Assembly: GCF_014652535.1 (NCBI RefSeq)
Contig: NZ_BMYZ01000001.1
Coordinates: 310,001 to 374,000 of the forward strand
Length of the DNA stretch: 64,000 bases
Direction: 5' to 3'
Origin: Cellvibrio zantedeschiae
Lineage (GTDB): Bacteria; Pseudomonadota; Gammaproteobacteria; Pseudomonadales; Cellvibrionaceae
Shown: positions 11,503 to 21,459 of the stretch, in pieces
Layout of the letters: every line of letters starts with the position of its first letter
How positions within the stretch are numbered: position 1 is the stretch's first letter
Translations under genes and position numbers: made by a program
The notes under the pieces: model-generated
Seen by the model: the letters and a program-made list of their open reading frames with translations, nothing else
Databases searched by the model: none
What the model was told of the DNA's origin: nothing

Positions 11503-12441
11503 ATGCAACCAGTAAAATTACCAATAAGCGATGAATTTAAAAAGCAACTTGGCCGTGTCGGTGTTTTGCTGGGCGGAACTTCATCGGAACGAGAAATTTC
11601 TTTGCAAAGCGGAGCAGCCGTTGTTGCTGCTCTCGCTGAAGCGGGCATTGAACATGTGGCTATTGATGTGGGTGATAACGCGATTGCTGATATTCAAGCT
11701 GCAAATATTGATCGTGCTTTTTTAGCTTTACATGGCGCCGGCGGTGAGGATGGTCGCATTCAGGCCGTATTAGAGTATTTAAAAATTCCATTTACGGGTA
11801 GTGGCGTACAGTCTTCGGCCCTGGCAATGGATAAATTGCGCACCAAACAATTATGGCGTGGTGTGAACTTATCGACTCCAGAATTTGCGGTGTTAACGGC
11901 AAATAGTGATTGGGCAAAAATACTTGCAGATTTAGGTGAGGCAATGGTTAAGCCCGCCCACGAAGGTTCGAGCATCGGCATGGATCGAGTAAAAACTGCG
12001 CAAGAGTTAGCCGAAGCTTTTGCGAACGCTGCAAAATATGATGGCAGCGTAATTGCGGAGCGTTTAATTGTCGGTAGCGAATTTACGGTGGCAATACTTG
12101 ATGGTGAAGCTTTACCGCCAATCAAATTAGAAACTGATCATACGTTTTACGATTTCAACGCAAAATATATTGCCAACGATACTCGTTATATTTGTCCGTG
12201 CGGTCTAAGCCCGGAAAAAGAAGCTGAATTAAAAACGCTCGCGTTGGCTGCTTTTGACGCTGTAGGTTGTCAAGGATGGGGGCGTGTAGATGTGATGGCA
12301 GACAAATCGTTGAACTTTTATTTATTGGAAGTTAACACCGCGCCTGGAATGACAAGTCACAGCTTGGTTCCTATGGCTGCCAAAGTTCGCGGTTTGAGTT
12401 TCAGTGAATTGGTGTTAACTATTTTGCGTTGCAGTTTGTGA
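11503..12441 (+). CDS. ddlB: D-alanine--D-alanine ligase
   Basis: ATP-grasp enzyme of 312 residues that makes the D-Ala-D-Ala dipeptide used by MurF. The N-terminal GVLLGGTSSEREISLQSG, the KPAHEGSSIGM substrate loop and LLEVNTAPGMTSHSL metal-site segment match the family in order and spacing. Length is typical. It lies between murC and ftsQ as in enterobacterial and pseudomonad clusters, with short gaps on both sides. Confidence 0.96.
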   Translation: MQPVKLPISDEFKKQLGRVGVLLGGTSSEREISLQSGAAVVAALAEAGIEHVAIDVGDNAIADIQAANIDRAFLALHGAGGEDGRIQAVLEYLKIPFTGSGVQSSALAMDKLRTKQLWRGVNLSTPEFAVLTANSDWAKILADLGEAMVKPAHEGSSIGMDRVKTAQELAEAFANAAKYDGSVIAERLIVGSEFTVAILDGEALPPIKLETDHTFYDFNAKYIANDTRYICPCGLSPEKEAELKTLALAAFDAVGCQGWGRVDVMADKSLNFYLLEVNTAPGMTSHSLVPMAAKVRGLSFSELVLTILRCSL

Positions 12442-12460
12442 AGGTTGTGAACAGTCACGC

Positions 12461-13633
12461 ATGAAAAACAAGCCACCACAAACGGATCGCCCGATAGTTT
12501 CTGACAGATTAGTCGGTGCTAATCGTCTATTTGAGCGAGATGTGCTTTTGCAGGAGAGTCCGCGTCGTGAGTCTCGCGCTAAAGCATCAATTATTGGCGA
12601 TAAAAAGCTAACTGCTCGCGATGCTGTATCCACAAAAAAAATGGATAGCAAATCGGAAGCACCAAAGCAAAGTCGTCTTTTGGGGCGAGGGGCAACACCA
12701 AAAGAGAAAGCGGCACCGCTGGAGCGTAGCCGTGTAGTGTTTGATGATCCGATTATGGCGCGCAGTGAAACAAATCTGCGTCGAGAAAAAGGTTATAGCA
12801 AAGTTTCGCCCCAAGGCGGTAAAACTGCGTCTCCCTCGTCTGCGAAAATGACGGCGGTCGAGGAGGTCCGGGCGAAAGTATCGCGCAAAATTATTTATCG
12901 CGGTCTGGGCTTGGGGTTGTTGTTAACAACATTTGCAGGATTAGCTTATTTTGTTGCAGATCCTTTGGCGCATTTATTGGATCGACCGCTAAAAAGTGTT
13001 GCAGTGGAGGGGCAGTTTCAGTATTTGCCAAAAGATCGCGCGATGGAACTGATAGAAAAGGAAATCGACGGCGATTTCTTGCAATTAAATCTGGCCCGTT
13101 TAAAAAGTGAACTTCAAGAAGACCCGTGGGTCGACCATGTTTATCTGAGTCGTCGTTGGCCAGATACTTTGGTGGTGAAAATTGCGGAGCAAACTCCGAT
13201 TGCGCGTTGGGACGCAAATGGTTTCTTAAATCAGCGCGGTGAAATCATTCGTGTTAAAGAAACCGACAAGCTTTCTGGCTTGCCTTGGTTGCAAGGAAAT
13301 GAAATTAATGCGCGTGAAATTATGCAGCAATATCAGGATTTATCGACGCTGTTGCGCTCGCGCGGACTCGAAATTGTGGCGTTAAAGTGCGATAACAAAA
13401 AATCTTGGCGATTAACGCTAAAAAATGAGAAAGAAATTGCGATTGGACGTGAAGAAGTGATGGAAAAATTGCGTAGATTTGTTACTGTATACGATAAATT
13501 TTTAAGCAGTGTTTGGAGTGATGTTAAAGCGATTGATGTAAGGTATTCCAACGGTGTTTCGGTGCAATGGATTCCAGATTCCGAGACAGCAAAAAAGTAC
13601 CTTAAAGCTGAAATCACCGCATCACAAAAGTAA
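12461..13633 (+). CDS. ftsQ: Cell division protein FtsQ with long N-terminal extension
   Basis: Bitopic divisome protein that recruits FtsL and FtsB. A single transmembrane helix starts near residue 148 (GLGLGLLLTTFAGLAYFV), followed by the POTRA-like domain (PLKSVAVEGQF onward) and the beta domain with DPWVDHVYLSRRWPDTL. The reading gives 390 residues; E. coli FtsQ has 276, so about 110 extra basic, Ser/Arg/Lys-rich residues precede the helix. An in-frame ATG at 12848 would give a conventional 261-residue protein but lacks a visible ribosome-binding site. The start is therefore uncertain; the function is not. Confidence 0.92.
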   Translation: MKNKPPQTDRPIVSDRLVGANRLFERDVLLQESPRRESRAKASIIGDKKLTARDAVSTKKMDSKSEAPKQSRLLGRGATPKEKAAPLERSRVVFDDPIMARSETNLRREKGYSKVSPQGGKTASPSSAKMTAVEEVRAKVSRKIIYRGLGLGLLLTTFAGLAYFVADPLAHLLDRPLKSVAVEGQFQYLPKDRAMELIEKEIDGDFLQLNLARLKSELQEDPWVDHVYLSRRWPDTLVVKIAEQTPIARWDANGFLNQRGEIIRVKETDKLSGLPWLQGNEINAREIMQQYQDLSTLLRSRGLEIVALKCDNKKSWRLTLKNEKEIAIGREEVMEKLRRFVTVYDKFLSSVWSDVKAIDVRYSNGVSVQWIPDSETAKKYLKAEITASQK

Positions 13634-13708
13634 TTGAGTTAAACGACTGCAGTATAAAAATAATTAGCGATCTTCCCTAATGAAGATCGGACGAATGAGG
13701 TTCACCTG

Positions 13709-14950
13709 ATGGCAAGTGTTAGTGACAACAAAATGATCGTAGGCCTGGATATTGGAACATCCAAGGTCGTCGCCATCGTTGGTGCTATTACTCCAGAAGG
13801 CATTCTTGAAATTGCAGGTATTGGTTCCCACCGTTCAACCGGTTTGAAAAAAGGTGTTGTAGTTAATATCGAGTCTACTGTGTTATCGATTCAACGCGCG
13901 ATTGAAGAAGCTGAGCTGATGGCGGGTTGCCAAATTCATTCAGTGTATGCCGGGATTGCCGGTAGCCATATTCGCAGTTTGAATTCACACGGTATTGTTG
14001 CGATTCGTGATCGCGAGGTTTTCCCACAGGATTTGGAGCGCGTAATTGATGCCGCCCAAGCTGTAGCAATTCCAGCAGACCAAAAAATACTCCATATTTT
14101 GCCGCAAGAATTTTTAATTGATGACCAGGATGGCGTGAAAGAACCCCTGGGTATGTCCGGTGTGCGCTTGGAAGCCAAAGTTCATTTAGTAACTTGTGCA
14201 GTAAATGCCGCACAAAACATCGAAAAATGTATCCGTCGCTGTGGTTTGGAAGTTGAAGACATTATTTTGGAGCAATTGGCTTCCAGCTATGCAGTTCTAA
14301 CAGACGATGAAAAAGAGTTAGGTGTTTGTGTTGTTGATATTGGGGGCGGTACCACTGACATCGCAATTTTTAAAGATGGAGCGATTCGCCACACTGGTGT
14401 TATCCCGATTGCGGGTGATCAAGTGACTAACGATATCGCCATGGCTTTACGTACTCCAACCCCCAATGCGGAAGATATAAAAATTAAATATGCCTGTGCG
14501 CTGGCTAAATTAACCAGCCCGGATGAAACCATCAAAGTGCCAAGTGTTGGTGATCGCCAACCGCGTGATTTATCTCGTCAGGCATTGGCCGAAGTTGTTG
14601 AACCACGTTATGACGAGCTATTTACTCTGGTGCAATCCGAGTTACGTCGCAGTGGTTACGAGGATTTAATTGCTGCCGGTATTGTTTTGACGGGTGGCAC
14701 TTCAAAGATGGAAGGTGTTGTGGAGTTGGCTGAGGAAATTTTCCATATGCCTGTGCGTTTAGGTGCTCCACAAAATGTTCGTGGCTTGTCGGATATTGTG
14801 AATAATCCAATTTATTCGACAGCGGTTGGTTTGTTGATTTACGCAATGAAGCAGCAACATCAAGATAGTGGGCGCTCGGCGCATCACACAAAAGATGTAC
14901 AAGGTTCAATTTTCGGAAAGTTGAAAAGACTCTTTCAAAGTAATTTTTAA
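13709..14950 (+). CDS. ftsA: Cell division protein FtsA
   Basis: Actin-like ATPase of 413 residues that tethers FtsZ to the membrane and signals to the divisome. VGLDIGTSKVVAIVG is phosphate-1, VVDIGGGTTDIAIF phosphate-2 and GIVLTGGTSKMEGV the adenosine motif. The C-terminal amphipathic end (SIFGKLKRLFQSNF) matches the membrane-targeting sequence. GAGG precedes the ATG. It sits 75 bases after ftsQ. Confidence 0.97.
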   Translation: MASVSDNKMIVGLDIGTSKVVAIVGAITPEGILEIAGIGSHRSTGLKKGVVVNIESTVLSIQRAIEEAELMAGCQIHSVYAGIAGSHIRSLNSHGIVAIRDREVFPQDLERVIDAAQAVAIPADQKILHILPQEFLIDDQDGVKEPLGMSGVRLEAKVHLVTCAVNAAQNIEKCIRRCGLEVEDIILEQLASSYAVLTDDEKELGVCVVDIGGGTTDIAIFKDGAIRHTGVIPIAGDQVTNDIAMALRTPTPNAEDIKIKYACALAKLTSPDETIKVPSVGDRQPRDLSRQALAEVVEPRYDELFTLVQSELRRSGYEDLIAAGIVLTGGTSKMEGVVELAEEIFHMPVRLGAPQNVRGLSDIVNNPIYSTAVGLLIYAMKQQHQDSGRSAHHTKDVQGSIFGKLKRLFQSNF

Positions 14951-15016
14951 CTTTTTATTTAAATTTCGTTTTAAATTTTCAATTTTGCAGACTTGTTAAG
15001 GGAAAGGGGAGTGGCC

Positions 15017-16201
15017 ATGTTTGAATTAGTAGATAGCATTCATCAAAGCGCTGTAATCAAAGTTATCGGTGTGGGCGGTGGCGGCGGCAACGCAGTCAAG
15101 CACATGATTGCGAATAAAGTGGAGGGCGTAGAATTTATTTGCGCTAACACTGACGCGCAAGCACTCAAAGACATTGATGCGCGCACTGTTTTACAACTCG
15201 GTAATACCATGACCAAAGGTCTTGGTGCCGGCGCGAATCCAGAGGTTGGCCGTCAGGCCGCAATGGAAGATCGCGAACGCATTGCTGAAGTTTTACGCGG
15301 TGCCGATATGGTATTCATCGCTGCTGGTATGGGCGGTGGTACTGGTACTGGTGGTGCGCCAGTTGTTGCAGAAGTTGCACGCGAGTTGGGAATTTTAACG
15401 GTTGCTGTGGTAACCAAGCCTTTCCCATTCGAAGGTCGCAAGCGTATGGCAATTGCTGATGCAGGTATTAAAGAATTGGGCGAGCGCGTTGATTCATTGA
15501 TCACCATTCCAAATGAAAAATTGTTGTCTGTATTGGGCAAACAAACTTCTTTGCTGGATGCATTCAAAGCGGCAAACAATGTATTGCTCGGTGCAGTTCA
15601 AGGTATCGCTGACTTGATCATTCGCCCAGGTATGGTGAACGTAGACTTCGCAGACGTTCGTACTGTTATGTCTGAAATGGGCTTGGCAATGATGGGTACT
15701 GGTCGTGCAAGCGGTGAAAACCGTGCGCGCGAAGCGGCTGAAGCTGCTATTCGCAGCCCATTGTTGGAAGACGTAAATCTTCAAGGTGCTCGCGGTATTC
15801 TGGTGAACATCACTGCCGGTATCGATTTGTCTTTGGGTGAATACTCAGAAGTGGGTAGTATCATCGAAGAGTTCGCATCAGGTGATGCGACTGTTGTGGT
15901 GGGTACTGTAATTGATCCGGAAATGACTAACGAGTTGCGTGTAACTGTAGTTGCAACCGGTTTGGGCGTAGTTGGTCATGTTGCGGCACCAGCACCGAAA
16001 GAAGTGGTTAAGCCTGCGCCGACCAAAGTTGTTATCGACAATACTCGTCGCAGCTCTGGCCAAATTGATTACAGTGCGTTGGATCGCCCAGCACATTTGC
16101 GCGCGAATGCTTCTTCGCACGCAGTTGCTGCTGCGCCTTTGGCTGACAAAGATCTGGAATATCTGGATATTCCAGCGTTTTTGCGCCGCCAAGCTGACTA
16201 A
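15017..16201 (+). CDS. ftsZ: Cell division protein FtsZ
   Basis: Tubulin-like GTPase of 394 residues that forms the Z ring. I chose ATG at 15017 because GGAAAGGGGA precedes it and the protein then begins MFELVDS, as in pseudomonad FtsZ; an upstream in-frame start adds eight unlikely residues. The tubulin signature GGGTGTG is at residues 106-112. A variable linker rich in Ala, Pro and Lys follows the core, and the C-terminal peptide [10 protein letters not shown] is the docking site for FtsA and ZipA. The 66-base AT-rich gap after ftsA may hold its own promoter. Confidence 0.98.
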   Translation: MFELVDSIHQSAVIKVIGVGGGGGNAVKHMIANKVEGVEFICANTDAQALKDIDARTVLQLGNTMTKGLGAGANPEVGRQAAMEDRERIAEVLRGADMVFIAAGMGGGTGTGGAPVVAEVARELGILTVAVVTKPFPFEGRKRMAIADAGIKELGERVDSLITIPNEKLLSVLGKQTSLLDAFKAANNVLLGAVQGIADLIIRPGMVNVDFADVRTVMSEMGLAMMGTGRASGENRAREAAEAAIRSPLLEDVNLQGARGILVNITAGIDLSLGEYSEVGSIIEEFASGDATVVVGTVIDPEMTNELRVTVVATGLGVVGHVAAPAPKEVVKPAPTKVVIDNTRRSSGQIDYSALDRPAHLRANASSHAVAAAPLADKDLEYLDIPAFLRRQAD

Positions 16202-16317
16202 TTAAGTCTTGGCTATAAGGGCAATTGGCGTACCTAATTGGTCTCTTGCCCTTGATATTGATAGTATGGCCCCATTAAAGATATAGACGGTCAGGCTAGA
16301 TTGTCTCTATCTGTTCA

Positions 16318-16365
16318 AAATACTCAACAGCATCCCTAACAAGTCGCTCCCGCTGTTGAGTATTT
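16318..16365. repeat. 13-bp perfect inverted repeat between ftsZ and lpxC
   Basis: AAATACTCAACAG at 16318-16330 is matched exactly by its reverse complement at 16353-16365, with a 22-base loop. No T-run follows, so it is not a typical intrinsic terminator. It ends 30 bases before the lpxC start and could be an operator or an mRNA hairpin in the lpxC leader. The function is unknown. Confidence 0.6.
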
Positions 16366-16395
16366 GGACCTTCTCAATGATTAAGGGCTGCTTTC

Positions 16396-17307
16396 ATGAT
16401 TAAACAAAGAACACTCAAAAATGCCATTCGTGCAACGGGTGTTGGTCTGCATACTGGCCAGAAAATTTATTTAACCCTTCTTCCTGGTGAGATCGATTCG
16501 GGGATTATTTTTCGCCGCGTTGACCTCAACCCCCCGGTTGAAATTAAAGCTACCGCTCACAATGTTGGCGAGACTACTTTATCTACCTGTTTGATCAGTG
16601 GTGACGTGCGGGTATCTACCGTTGAGCATATTTTGTCCGCTATGGCAGGGTTGGGTATCGATAACGCGGTTGTTGAGCTGGATGCGCCCGAAGTACCTAT
16701 TATGGACGGTAGCGCCGGACCATTTATCTTCTTGCTTCAATCGGCCGGTGTACAAGAGCAGGATGCACCCAAAAAATTTGTGCGTGTTTTGAAAGAAGTT
16801 ACCCTTAAAGATGGCGATAAGGTCGCCACTTTCCTGCCATTTGATGGTTTCAAGGTCAATTTTTCGATCGCTTTTGATCTTCCTGTGTTCCAAGGGCGCA
16901 ATCTTGAGACTACCGTAGATTTCTCCAGTAAATCATTCGTGCAGGAAATCAGCCGTGCCCGTACCTTCGGTTTTATGCACGAAATTGAATACTTGCGCTC
17001 CAAAGGCTTGGCTCAGGGCGGCAGCATGGATAACGCCATCGTTGTCGATGAGTACCGCATCCTTAACGAAGATGGTTTGCGTTACGAAGATGAGTTTGTG
17101 AAGCATAAAGTGCTTGATGCCATAGGTGATTTGTACCTTTTAGGTAACAGTTTGCTGTGCGAGTACCGCGCCCATAAATCAGGCCACTCGTTGAACAACA
17201 GAGCTTTACGTCTGTTGATGGAACAAAAGGACGCATGGGAATACGTGACGTTTGAGGATGAGCAGAGCGCGCCGATTACCTTCTCCAGAGCTGCGTCAGC
17301 GGCTTAA
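16396..17307 (+). CDS. lpxC: LpxC, UDP-3-O-acyl-GlcNAc deacetylase
   Basis: Zinc deacetylase of 303 residues catalysing the committed step of lipid A synthesis in the cytoplasm. The metal ligands His78 (TVEHILS), His237 and Asp241 (HKVLDAIGD) are present at almost the E. coli numbering (79, 238, 242). A histidine in KSGHSLNN fits the general acid. The protein starts [18 protein letters not shown], as usual. An intrinsic terminator follows immediately, closing the dcw cluster. Confidence 0.98.
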   Translation: MIKQRTLKNAIRATGVGLHTGQKIYLTLLPGEIDSGIIFRRVDLNPPVEIKATAHNVGETTLSTCLISGDVRVSTVEHILSAMAGLGIDNAVVELDAPEVPIMDGSAGPFIFLLQSAGVQEQDAPKKFVRVLKEVTLKDGDKVATFLPFDGFKVNFSIAFDLPVFQGRNLETTVDFSSKSFVQEISRARTFGFMHEIEYLRSKGLAQGGSMDNAIVVDEYRILNEDGLRYEDEFVKHKVLDAIGDLYLLGNSLLCEYRAHKSGHSLNNRALRLLMEQKDAWEYVTFEDEQSAPITFSRAASAA

Positions 17308-17313
17308 ACCTGT

Positions 17314-17354
17314 AAATTGAGTTGTTCTACATGTGAAAGACAACTCAATTTTTG
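17314..17354 (+). terminator. Intrinsic terminator after lpxC
   Basis: A 12-bp perfect stem, AAATTGAGTTGT (17314-17325) with ACAACTCAATTT (17340-17351), has a 14-base loop and ends in a short T-run. It lies 6 bases after the lpxC stop. Between 17355 and 17579 I see no gene, only the leader of the next one. Confidence 0.8.
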
Positions 17355-17579
17355 TTGGAAATTCCAGCCTCACTGTGAGATATTTCGCCCCCCGCAGCCA
17401 ATAATTAGTTCGCAGGCTGCAAATTGCTAACCTTGAAAAACGTAACAGCAAATATAACTAGCTGATTTTTAAGGACAATTTAATTTCGCTTCCCTTGGTT
17501 TTTTAACCTTAATGCGAGCAAGCGAGTTTAATGTTGATGGCAAAAATACAGAGTCTCAGTCTCTAAGAATTTACGCTTA

Positions 17580-18509
17580 ATGAAAATTATTATCGTCAAC
17601 TCAGATCACGGACAAACCCGTAGTTTGACCCTTGGAGGTTGGACCCGTGCGTTTTTGTCTGTTTGTCTGTTGGGTATTCCGACGGTAATAGGTGCTTGGG
17701 GATACAGTTGGCTCGTTAACTTCGACAAAAAAGACGCGTTTAATGCCGAAGCACCTGGTTGGGGTTTAAGCCTTAGCGAGCAAAAAGAAAAACTTGAAAA
17801 ATCCCGTAAACAAAGTGAAGGGCAGGTGGCAGCCCTAACAGCCAAAGTCGCTGAGCTGCAGGCTCGTTTGGTTCGTTTGGATGCTGTGGGTGAGCGACTG
17901 ACTAAGGTCGCCAAGCTTGATAAAGGCGAATTCGATTTTCGCCAGTTGCCGGGTGTTGGCGGGCCTCTAAATAATGAGATAAGAGCTAATCCTTCACCAA
18001 CCGATTTCCTTCTCACGATGGATCAGCTTACGCAGCATGTTCAAAATCGTGAGCAGCAATTTAAAGCACTAGATTCTATTCTTATTTCCCGCAGTTTTGA
18101 CATGGAATCGCTATTCGACCGCTTGCCGGTAGAGAATGGCTACATGTCATCCACTTTCGGGTACCGCACAGATCCTTTTAACGGCAAACAGGAATTCCAT
18201 TCAGGTATAGATTTTACTGCTCCCACGGGCACCGCAGTTACAGCGGTAGCGCCCGGTGTTGTTACCTCATCAATGCTCACAAGCGATTACGGAAACTTGC
18301 TTGAGATTAATCACGGTGGCAGTTTTGAAACGCGCTATGCACACAACAAAATCAATTTGGTAAAAGCGGGCGATGTAGTTAAAAAAGGCCAAGTCATCGC
18401 ACTCGTTGGTTCAACAGGCCGCTCTACCGCTCCTCATGTTCACTTTGAAGTTTATAAAAATGGTCGCGTGGTAGATCCCGCAACCTATCTTCATACTGCA
18501 AGTCGTTAA
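17580..18509 (+). CDS. M23-family peptidoglycan endopeptidase, membrane anchored
   Basis: Protein of 309 residues with one N-terminal transmembrane segment (about 23-45), a coiled-coil region (about 65-105) and a C-terminal LytM/M23 domain. Zinc and catalytic motifs are intact: HSGIDF, a histidine in RYAHN, and HVHFEV. Intact motifs suggest an active DD-endopeptidase rather than a degenerate activator such as EnvC, although the coiled coil resembles regulators of that type. An M23 gene stands directly before secA in Pseudomonas as well. Substrate and partner are unknown. Confidence 0.88.
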   Translation: MKIIIVNSDHGQTRSLTLGGWTRAFLSVCLLGIPTVIGAWGYSWLVNFDKKDAFNAEAPGWGLSLSEQKEKLEKSRKQSEGQVAALTAKVAELQARLVRLDAVGERLTKVAKLDKGEFDFRQLPGVGGPLNNEIRANPSPTDFLLTMDQLTQHVQNREQQFKALDSILISRSFDMESLFDRLPVENGYMSSTFGYRTDPFNGKQEFHSGIDFTAPTGTAVTAVAPGVVTSSMLTSDYGNLLEINHGGSFETRYAHNKINLVKAGDVVKKGQVIALVGSTGRSTAPHVHFEVYKNGRVVDPATYLHTASR

Positions 18510-18543
18510 TTCTTTTCTCTTCGGCTAAGGCCGCTTCGTTTTC

Positions 18544-18573
18544 AATCTGGTATGCATCAGCAAATACCAGATT
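18544..18573 (+). terminator. Possible terminator or leader hairpin before secA
   Basis: AATCTGGTAT at 18544-18553 pairs perfectly with ATACCAGATT at 18564-18573 around a 10-base loop, followed by a T-rich but interrupted stretch. It may end the M23 transcript or fold in the secA leader. The stem is AT-rich and the T-run imperfect, so this is tentative. Confidence 0.4.
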
Positions 18574-18607
18574 TATCCTTTTCGTTTTGTTATTGATGGT
18601 AAAAGAA

Positions 18608-21355
18608 ATGTTAAACAAGTTGTTGAAATCTATATTCGGTTCAAAAAATGATCGCGAACTCAAGCGCATGGGCAAAAATGTTGTTCGCATCAACGCCTTG
18701 GAACCGGCAATGCAGGCGCTTACCGATGAGCAATTAAAAGCCAAGACCCAGGAATTTCGTGACCGTTTCCAAAAAGGCGAAACTCTCGACGATTTGTTAC
18801 CAGAAGCATTTGCGGTTGTGCGCGAGGCGAGCCGCCGCGTTATGAACATGCGTCACTTCGATGTGCAATTAATTGGCGGTATGACCTTGCATGAAGGCCG
18901 TATTGCAGAGATGCGTACAGGTGAAGGTAAAACCTTGGTTTCAACTTTACCAAGTTATTTACATGCGCTCGCGGGTAAAGGCGTGCATGTTGTTACGGTG
19001 AATGATTACCTTGCCAATCGTGATGCTAATTGGATGCGTCCTGTGTATGAATTTTTAGGGATGAGTGTGGGTGTAATCTTGTCGATGCAACCATCCGAAG
19101 TTAAACGCGAAGCTTACGGCGCGGACATTACTTACGGTACTAACAACGAATATGGTTTTGATTATCTGCGCGATAACATGGCGTTAAACAAAGCCGATAA
19201 AGTTCAGCGTCCATTGAATTTCGCTGTAGTAGATGAAGTTGACTCCATCCTTATTGATGAGGCACGTACGCCTTTAATTATTTCAGGCCATGCTGAAAAT
19301 AGCTCTGAAATGTACAAGCGCATGCATGTTTTAGTTAGCAAATTAAAACAGCAAATCGATAATGGTGAAGATGGTGATCGTAAAGTCATTACCGAGCCGG
19401 GCGATTTTTCTGTCGATGAAAAAAGCCGTCAGGTTGAATTAACCGAGCAAGGTCATCAGCACGTTGAAGATTTGTTAGTTAAAGCCGGTTTATTAAAAGA
19501 AGATGAAAACCTGTACGCCGCAAATAATTTAACTTTGCTACATCACGTAGGTTCTGCGTTAAAAGCACGTGCACTTTTCCATCGCGACGTTGAATACATC
19601 GTGCAAGAAAATCAGGTTGTCCTTATCGACGAACATACTGGCCGCACTATGCAAGGTCGTCGTTTGAGTGAAGGCCTTCACCAGGCAATCGAAGCGAAAG
19701 AAGGCGTTGCAATTCAAAGCGAGAGCCAAACACTGGCGTCTACTACCTTCCAAAATTATTTCCGTTTATATCCGGTGCTCTCTGGGATGACCGGTACGGC
19801 AGATACGGAAGCTTATGAATTTCGGGAAATTTACGGTTTGGATGTGGTTGTTATTCCAACCAACAAACCTAAACAACGTATCGATTTAAACGATTTGGTG
19901 TTTTTAACCGTTGAGGAAAAATATCAATCTATTGTTAAAGATATTAAAGCTTACCAGGAAAAAAATGCGCCGATTTTAGTCGGTACCGCCTCCATTGAAA
20001 CATCTGAAGAAATGTCGCGTCGGTTAAATGCTGCAGGCATTACGCATCGCGTACTCAACGCAAAATTCCACGCGCAGGAAGCTGAAATTATTGCGCAAGC
20101 GGGCCGCCCGGCAACTGTAACTATCGCTACCAATATGGCTGGTCGTGGTACTGATATTGTGTTGGGTGGTCGTTGGGAATCTGAAGTTGATGCGCTCGCC
20201 TCTTCAAATAATGGACAAGGGCCTTCCCCCGAACAAATTGAAGCGATTAAAGCCGAGTGGAAAAAGCGTCATGAAATTGTGATCAACGCGGGCGGTTTGC
20301 ACATTATTGGTACTGAGCGCCATGAATCGCGCCGTATTGATAACCAATTGCGCGGTCGTGCCGGTCGTCAGGGTGACCCGGGTTTAACGCGTTTTTATTT
20401 ATCACTTGAAGATAACCTGATGCGTATTTTCGCATCGGAGCGTGTGCGTGGTTTCATGCAAGCCTTAGGTATGGAGAAAGGCGAAGCTATTGAACATCGC
20501 ATGGTTAACAATGCCATTGAAAAAGCCCAGCGTAAAGTTGAAGGCCGCAACTTTGATATTCGTAAGCAGCTGCTTGAGTTCGATGATGTTGCTAACGATC
20601 AACGTCAAATTATTTATCAGCAACGTAATGAGTTATTAGAGGCTGATAACATTCGCGACACTATCACTGCGATTCGTGCAGATGTAGTAAATGAATTGTT
20701 GCTCAATCATATCCCACCGCAATCTATCGAAGACCAATGGGATATTCCCGGTCTGGAAAAGCAAATCGAAATGGATTTTGGTTTGCAGCTTCCTATTGCG
20801 AAATGGTTGGAAGAAGATACTCATTTGCACGAAGAGAGTTTGCGTCAAAAAATTATTGATGAAATCCAAGCTGCTTATGATGCGAAATGTGAGCGTGTTG
20901 GTGACATTCTGTTGGAAATTGAAAAGCAAGTAATGCTTCAGGTTCTGGATAACTGCTGGAAAGAGCAATTGGCAAGTATGGATCATTTACGCCAAGGCAT
21001 TAATTTACGTTCATATGCGCAGCGTAATCCAAAGCAGGAATACAAGCGCGAATCATTTGAATTGTTCCAAAGCATGCTGAATAACGTGAAACGCGAAACT
21101 GTACATTTGATGGCGCGTGTTGAACCCATCACACGTGAGCAAATGGAGGCTATGGAACAGCAGCGTCGCGAAGAATTGGCGCGTCAAAAAATGCAGTTGC
21201 AACATGAGCAAGCTGCATCCTTGACAGAAGCCATGCCGCAGCCAAAGTTAACTCAGGCTCCAATAATTCGCGAGGGCCGAAAAGTTGGCCGTAACGATCC
21301 CTGCCCATGCGGCTCGGGTAAGAAATTTAAAAGTTGTCACGGTGCTTTAGAATAA
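18608..21355 (+). CDS. secA: SecA, preprotein translocase ATPase
   Basis: Motor ATPase of 915 residues that drives proteins through SecYEG. ATG at 18608 gives [18 protein letters not shown], close to the known SecA N-terminus; an in-frame start seven codons earlier is less likely. Walker A MRTGEGKT ends at residue 109, [18 protein letters not shown] is the DEAD-box region, and NMAGRGTDI and [11 protein letters not shown] are helicase motifs. The C-terminal zinc-binding tail [16 protein letters not shown] (SecB contact) is intact. No secM-like leader peptide is evident upstream. An intrinsic terminator follows. Confidence 0.98.
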   Translation: MLNKLLKSIFGSKNDRELKRMGKNVVRINALEPAMQALTDEQLKAKTQEFRDRFQKGETLDDLLPEAFAVVREASRRVMNMRHFDVQLIGGMTLHEGRIAEMRTGEGKTLVSTLPSYLHALAGKGVHVVTVNDYLANRDANWMRPVYEFLGMSVGVILSMQPSEVKREAYGADITYGTNNEYGFDYLRDNMALNKADKVQRPLNFAVVDEVDSILIDEARTPLIISGHAENSSEMYKRMHVLVSKLKQQIDNGEDGDRKVITEPGDFSVDEKSRQVELTEQGHQHVEDLLVKAGLLKEDENLYAANNLTLLHHVGSALKARALFHRDVEYIVQENQVVLIDEHTGRTMQGRRLSEGLHQAIEAKEGVAIQSESQTLASTTFQNYFRLYPVLSGMTGTADTEAYEFREIYGLDVVVIPTNKPKQRIDLNDLVFLTVEEKYQSIVKDIKAYQEKNAPILVGTASIETSEEMSRRLNAAGITHRVLNAKFHAQEAEIIAQAGRPATVTIATNMAGRGTDIVLGGRWESEVDALASSNNGQGPSPEQIEAIKAEWKKRHEIVINAGGLHIIGTERHESRRIDNQLRGRAGRQGDPGLTRFYLSLEDNLMRIFASERVRGFMQALGMEKGEAIEHRMVNNAIEKAQRKVEGRNFDIRKQLLEFDDVANDQRQIIYQQRNELLEADNIRDTITAIRADVVNELLLNHIPPQSIEDQWDIPGLEKQIEMDFGLQLPIAKWLEEDTHLHEESLRQKIIDEIQAAYDAKCERVGDILLEIEKQVMLQVLDNCWKEQLASMDHLRQGINLRSYAQRNPKQEYKRESFELFQSMLNNVKRETVHLMARVEPITREQMEAMEQQRREELARQKMQLQHEQAASLTEAMPQPKLTQAPIIREGRKVGRNDPCPCGSGKKFKSCHGALE

Positions 21356-21381
21356 TTTTCAAAGCATTACTGAAGAAATTG

Positions 21382-21410
21382 AAAAAGAGATGTTTGGCAT
21401 CTCTTTTTTA
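21382..21410 (+). terminator. Intrinsic terminator after secA
   Basis: AAAAAGAGATG (21382-21392) pairs perfectly with CATCTCTTTTT (21398-21408) around a 5-base loop and runs into a T-tract. It lies 26 bases past the secA stop. Confidence 0.88.
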
Positions 21411-21459
21411 TGAGAGTTGGTTTTGAATACTCTTAATCATTTAACTTGTGAGAAAAATT

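Noticed and set aside
18510-18607. SecM-type leader peptide before secA
   Set aside because: No reading frame with an arrest-type C-terminus fits in the 98-base gap.
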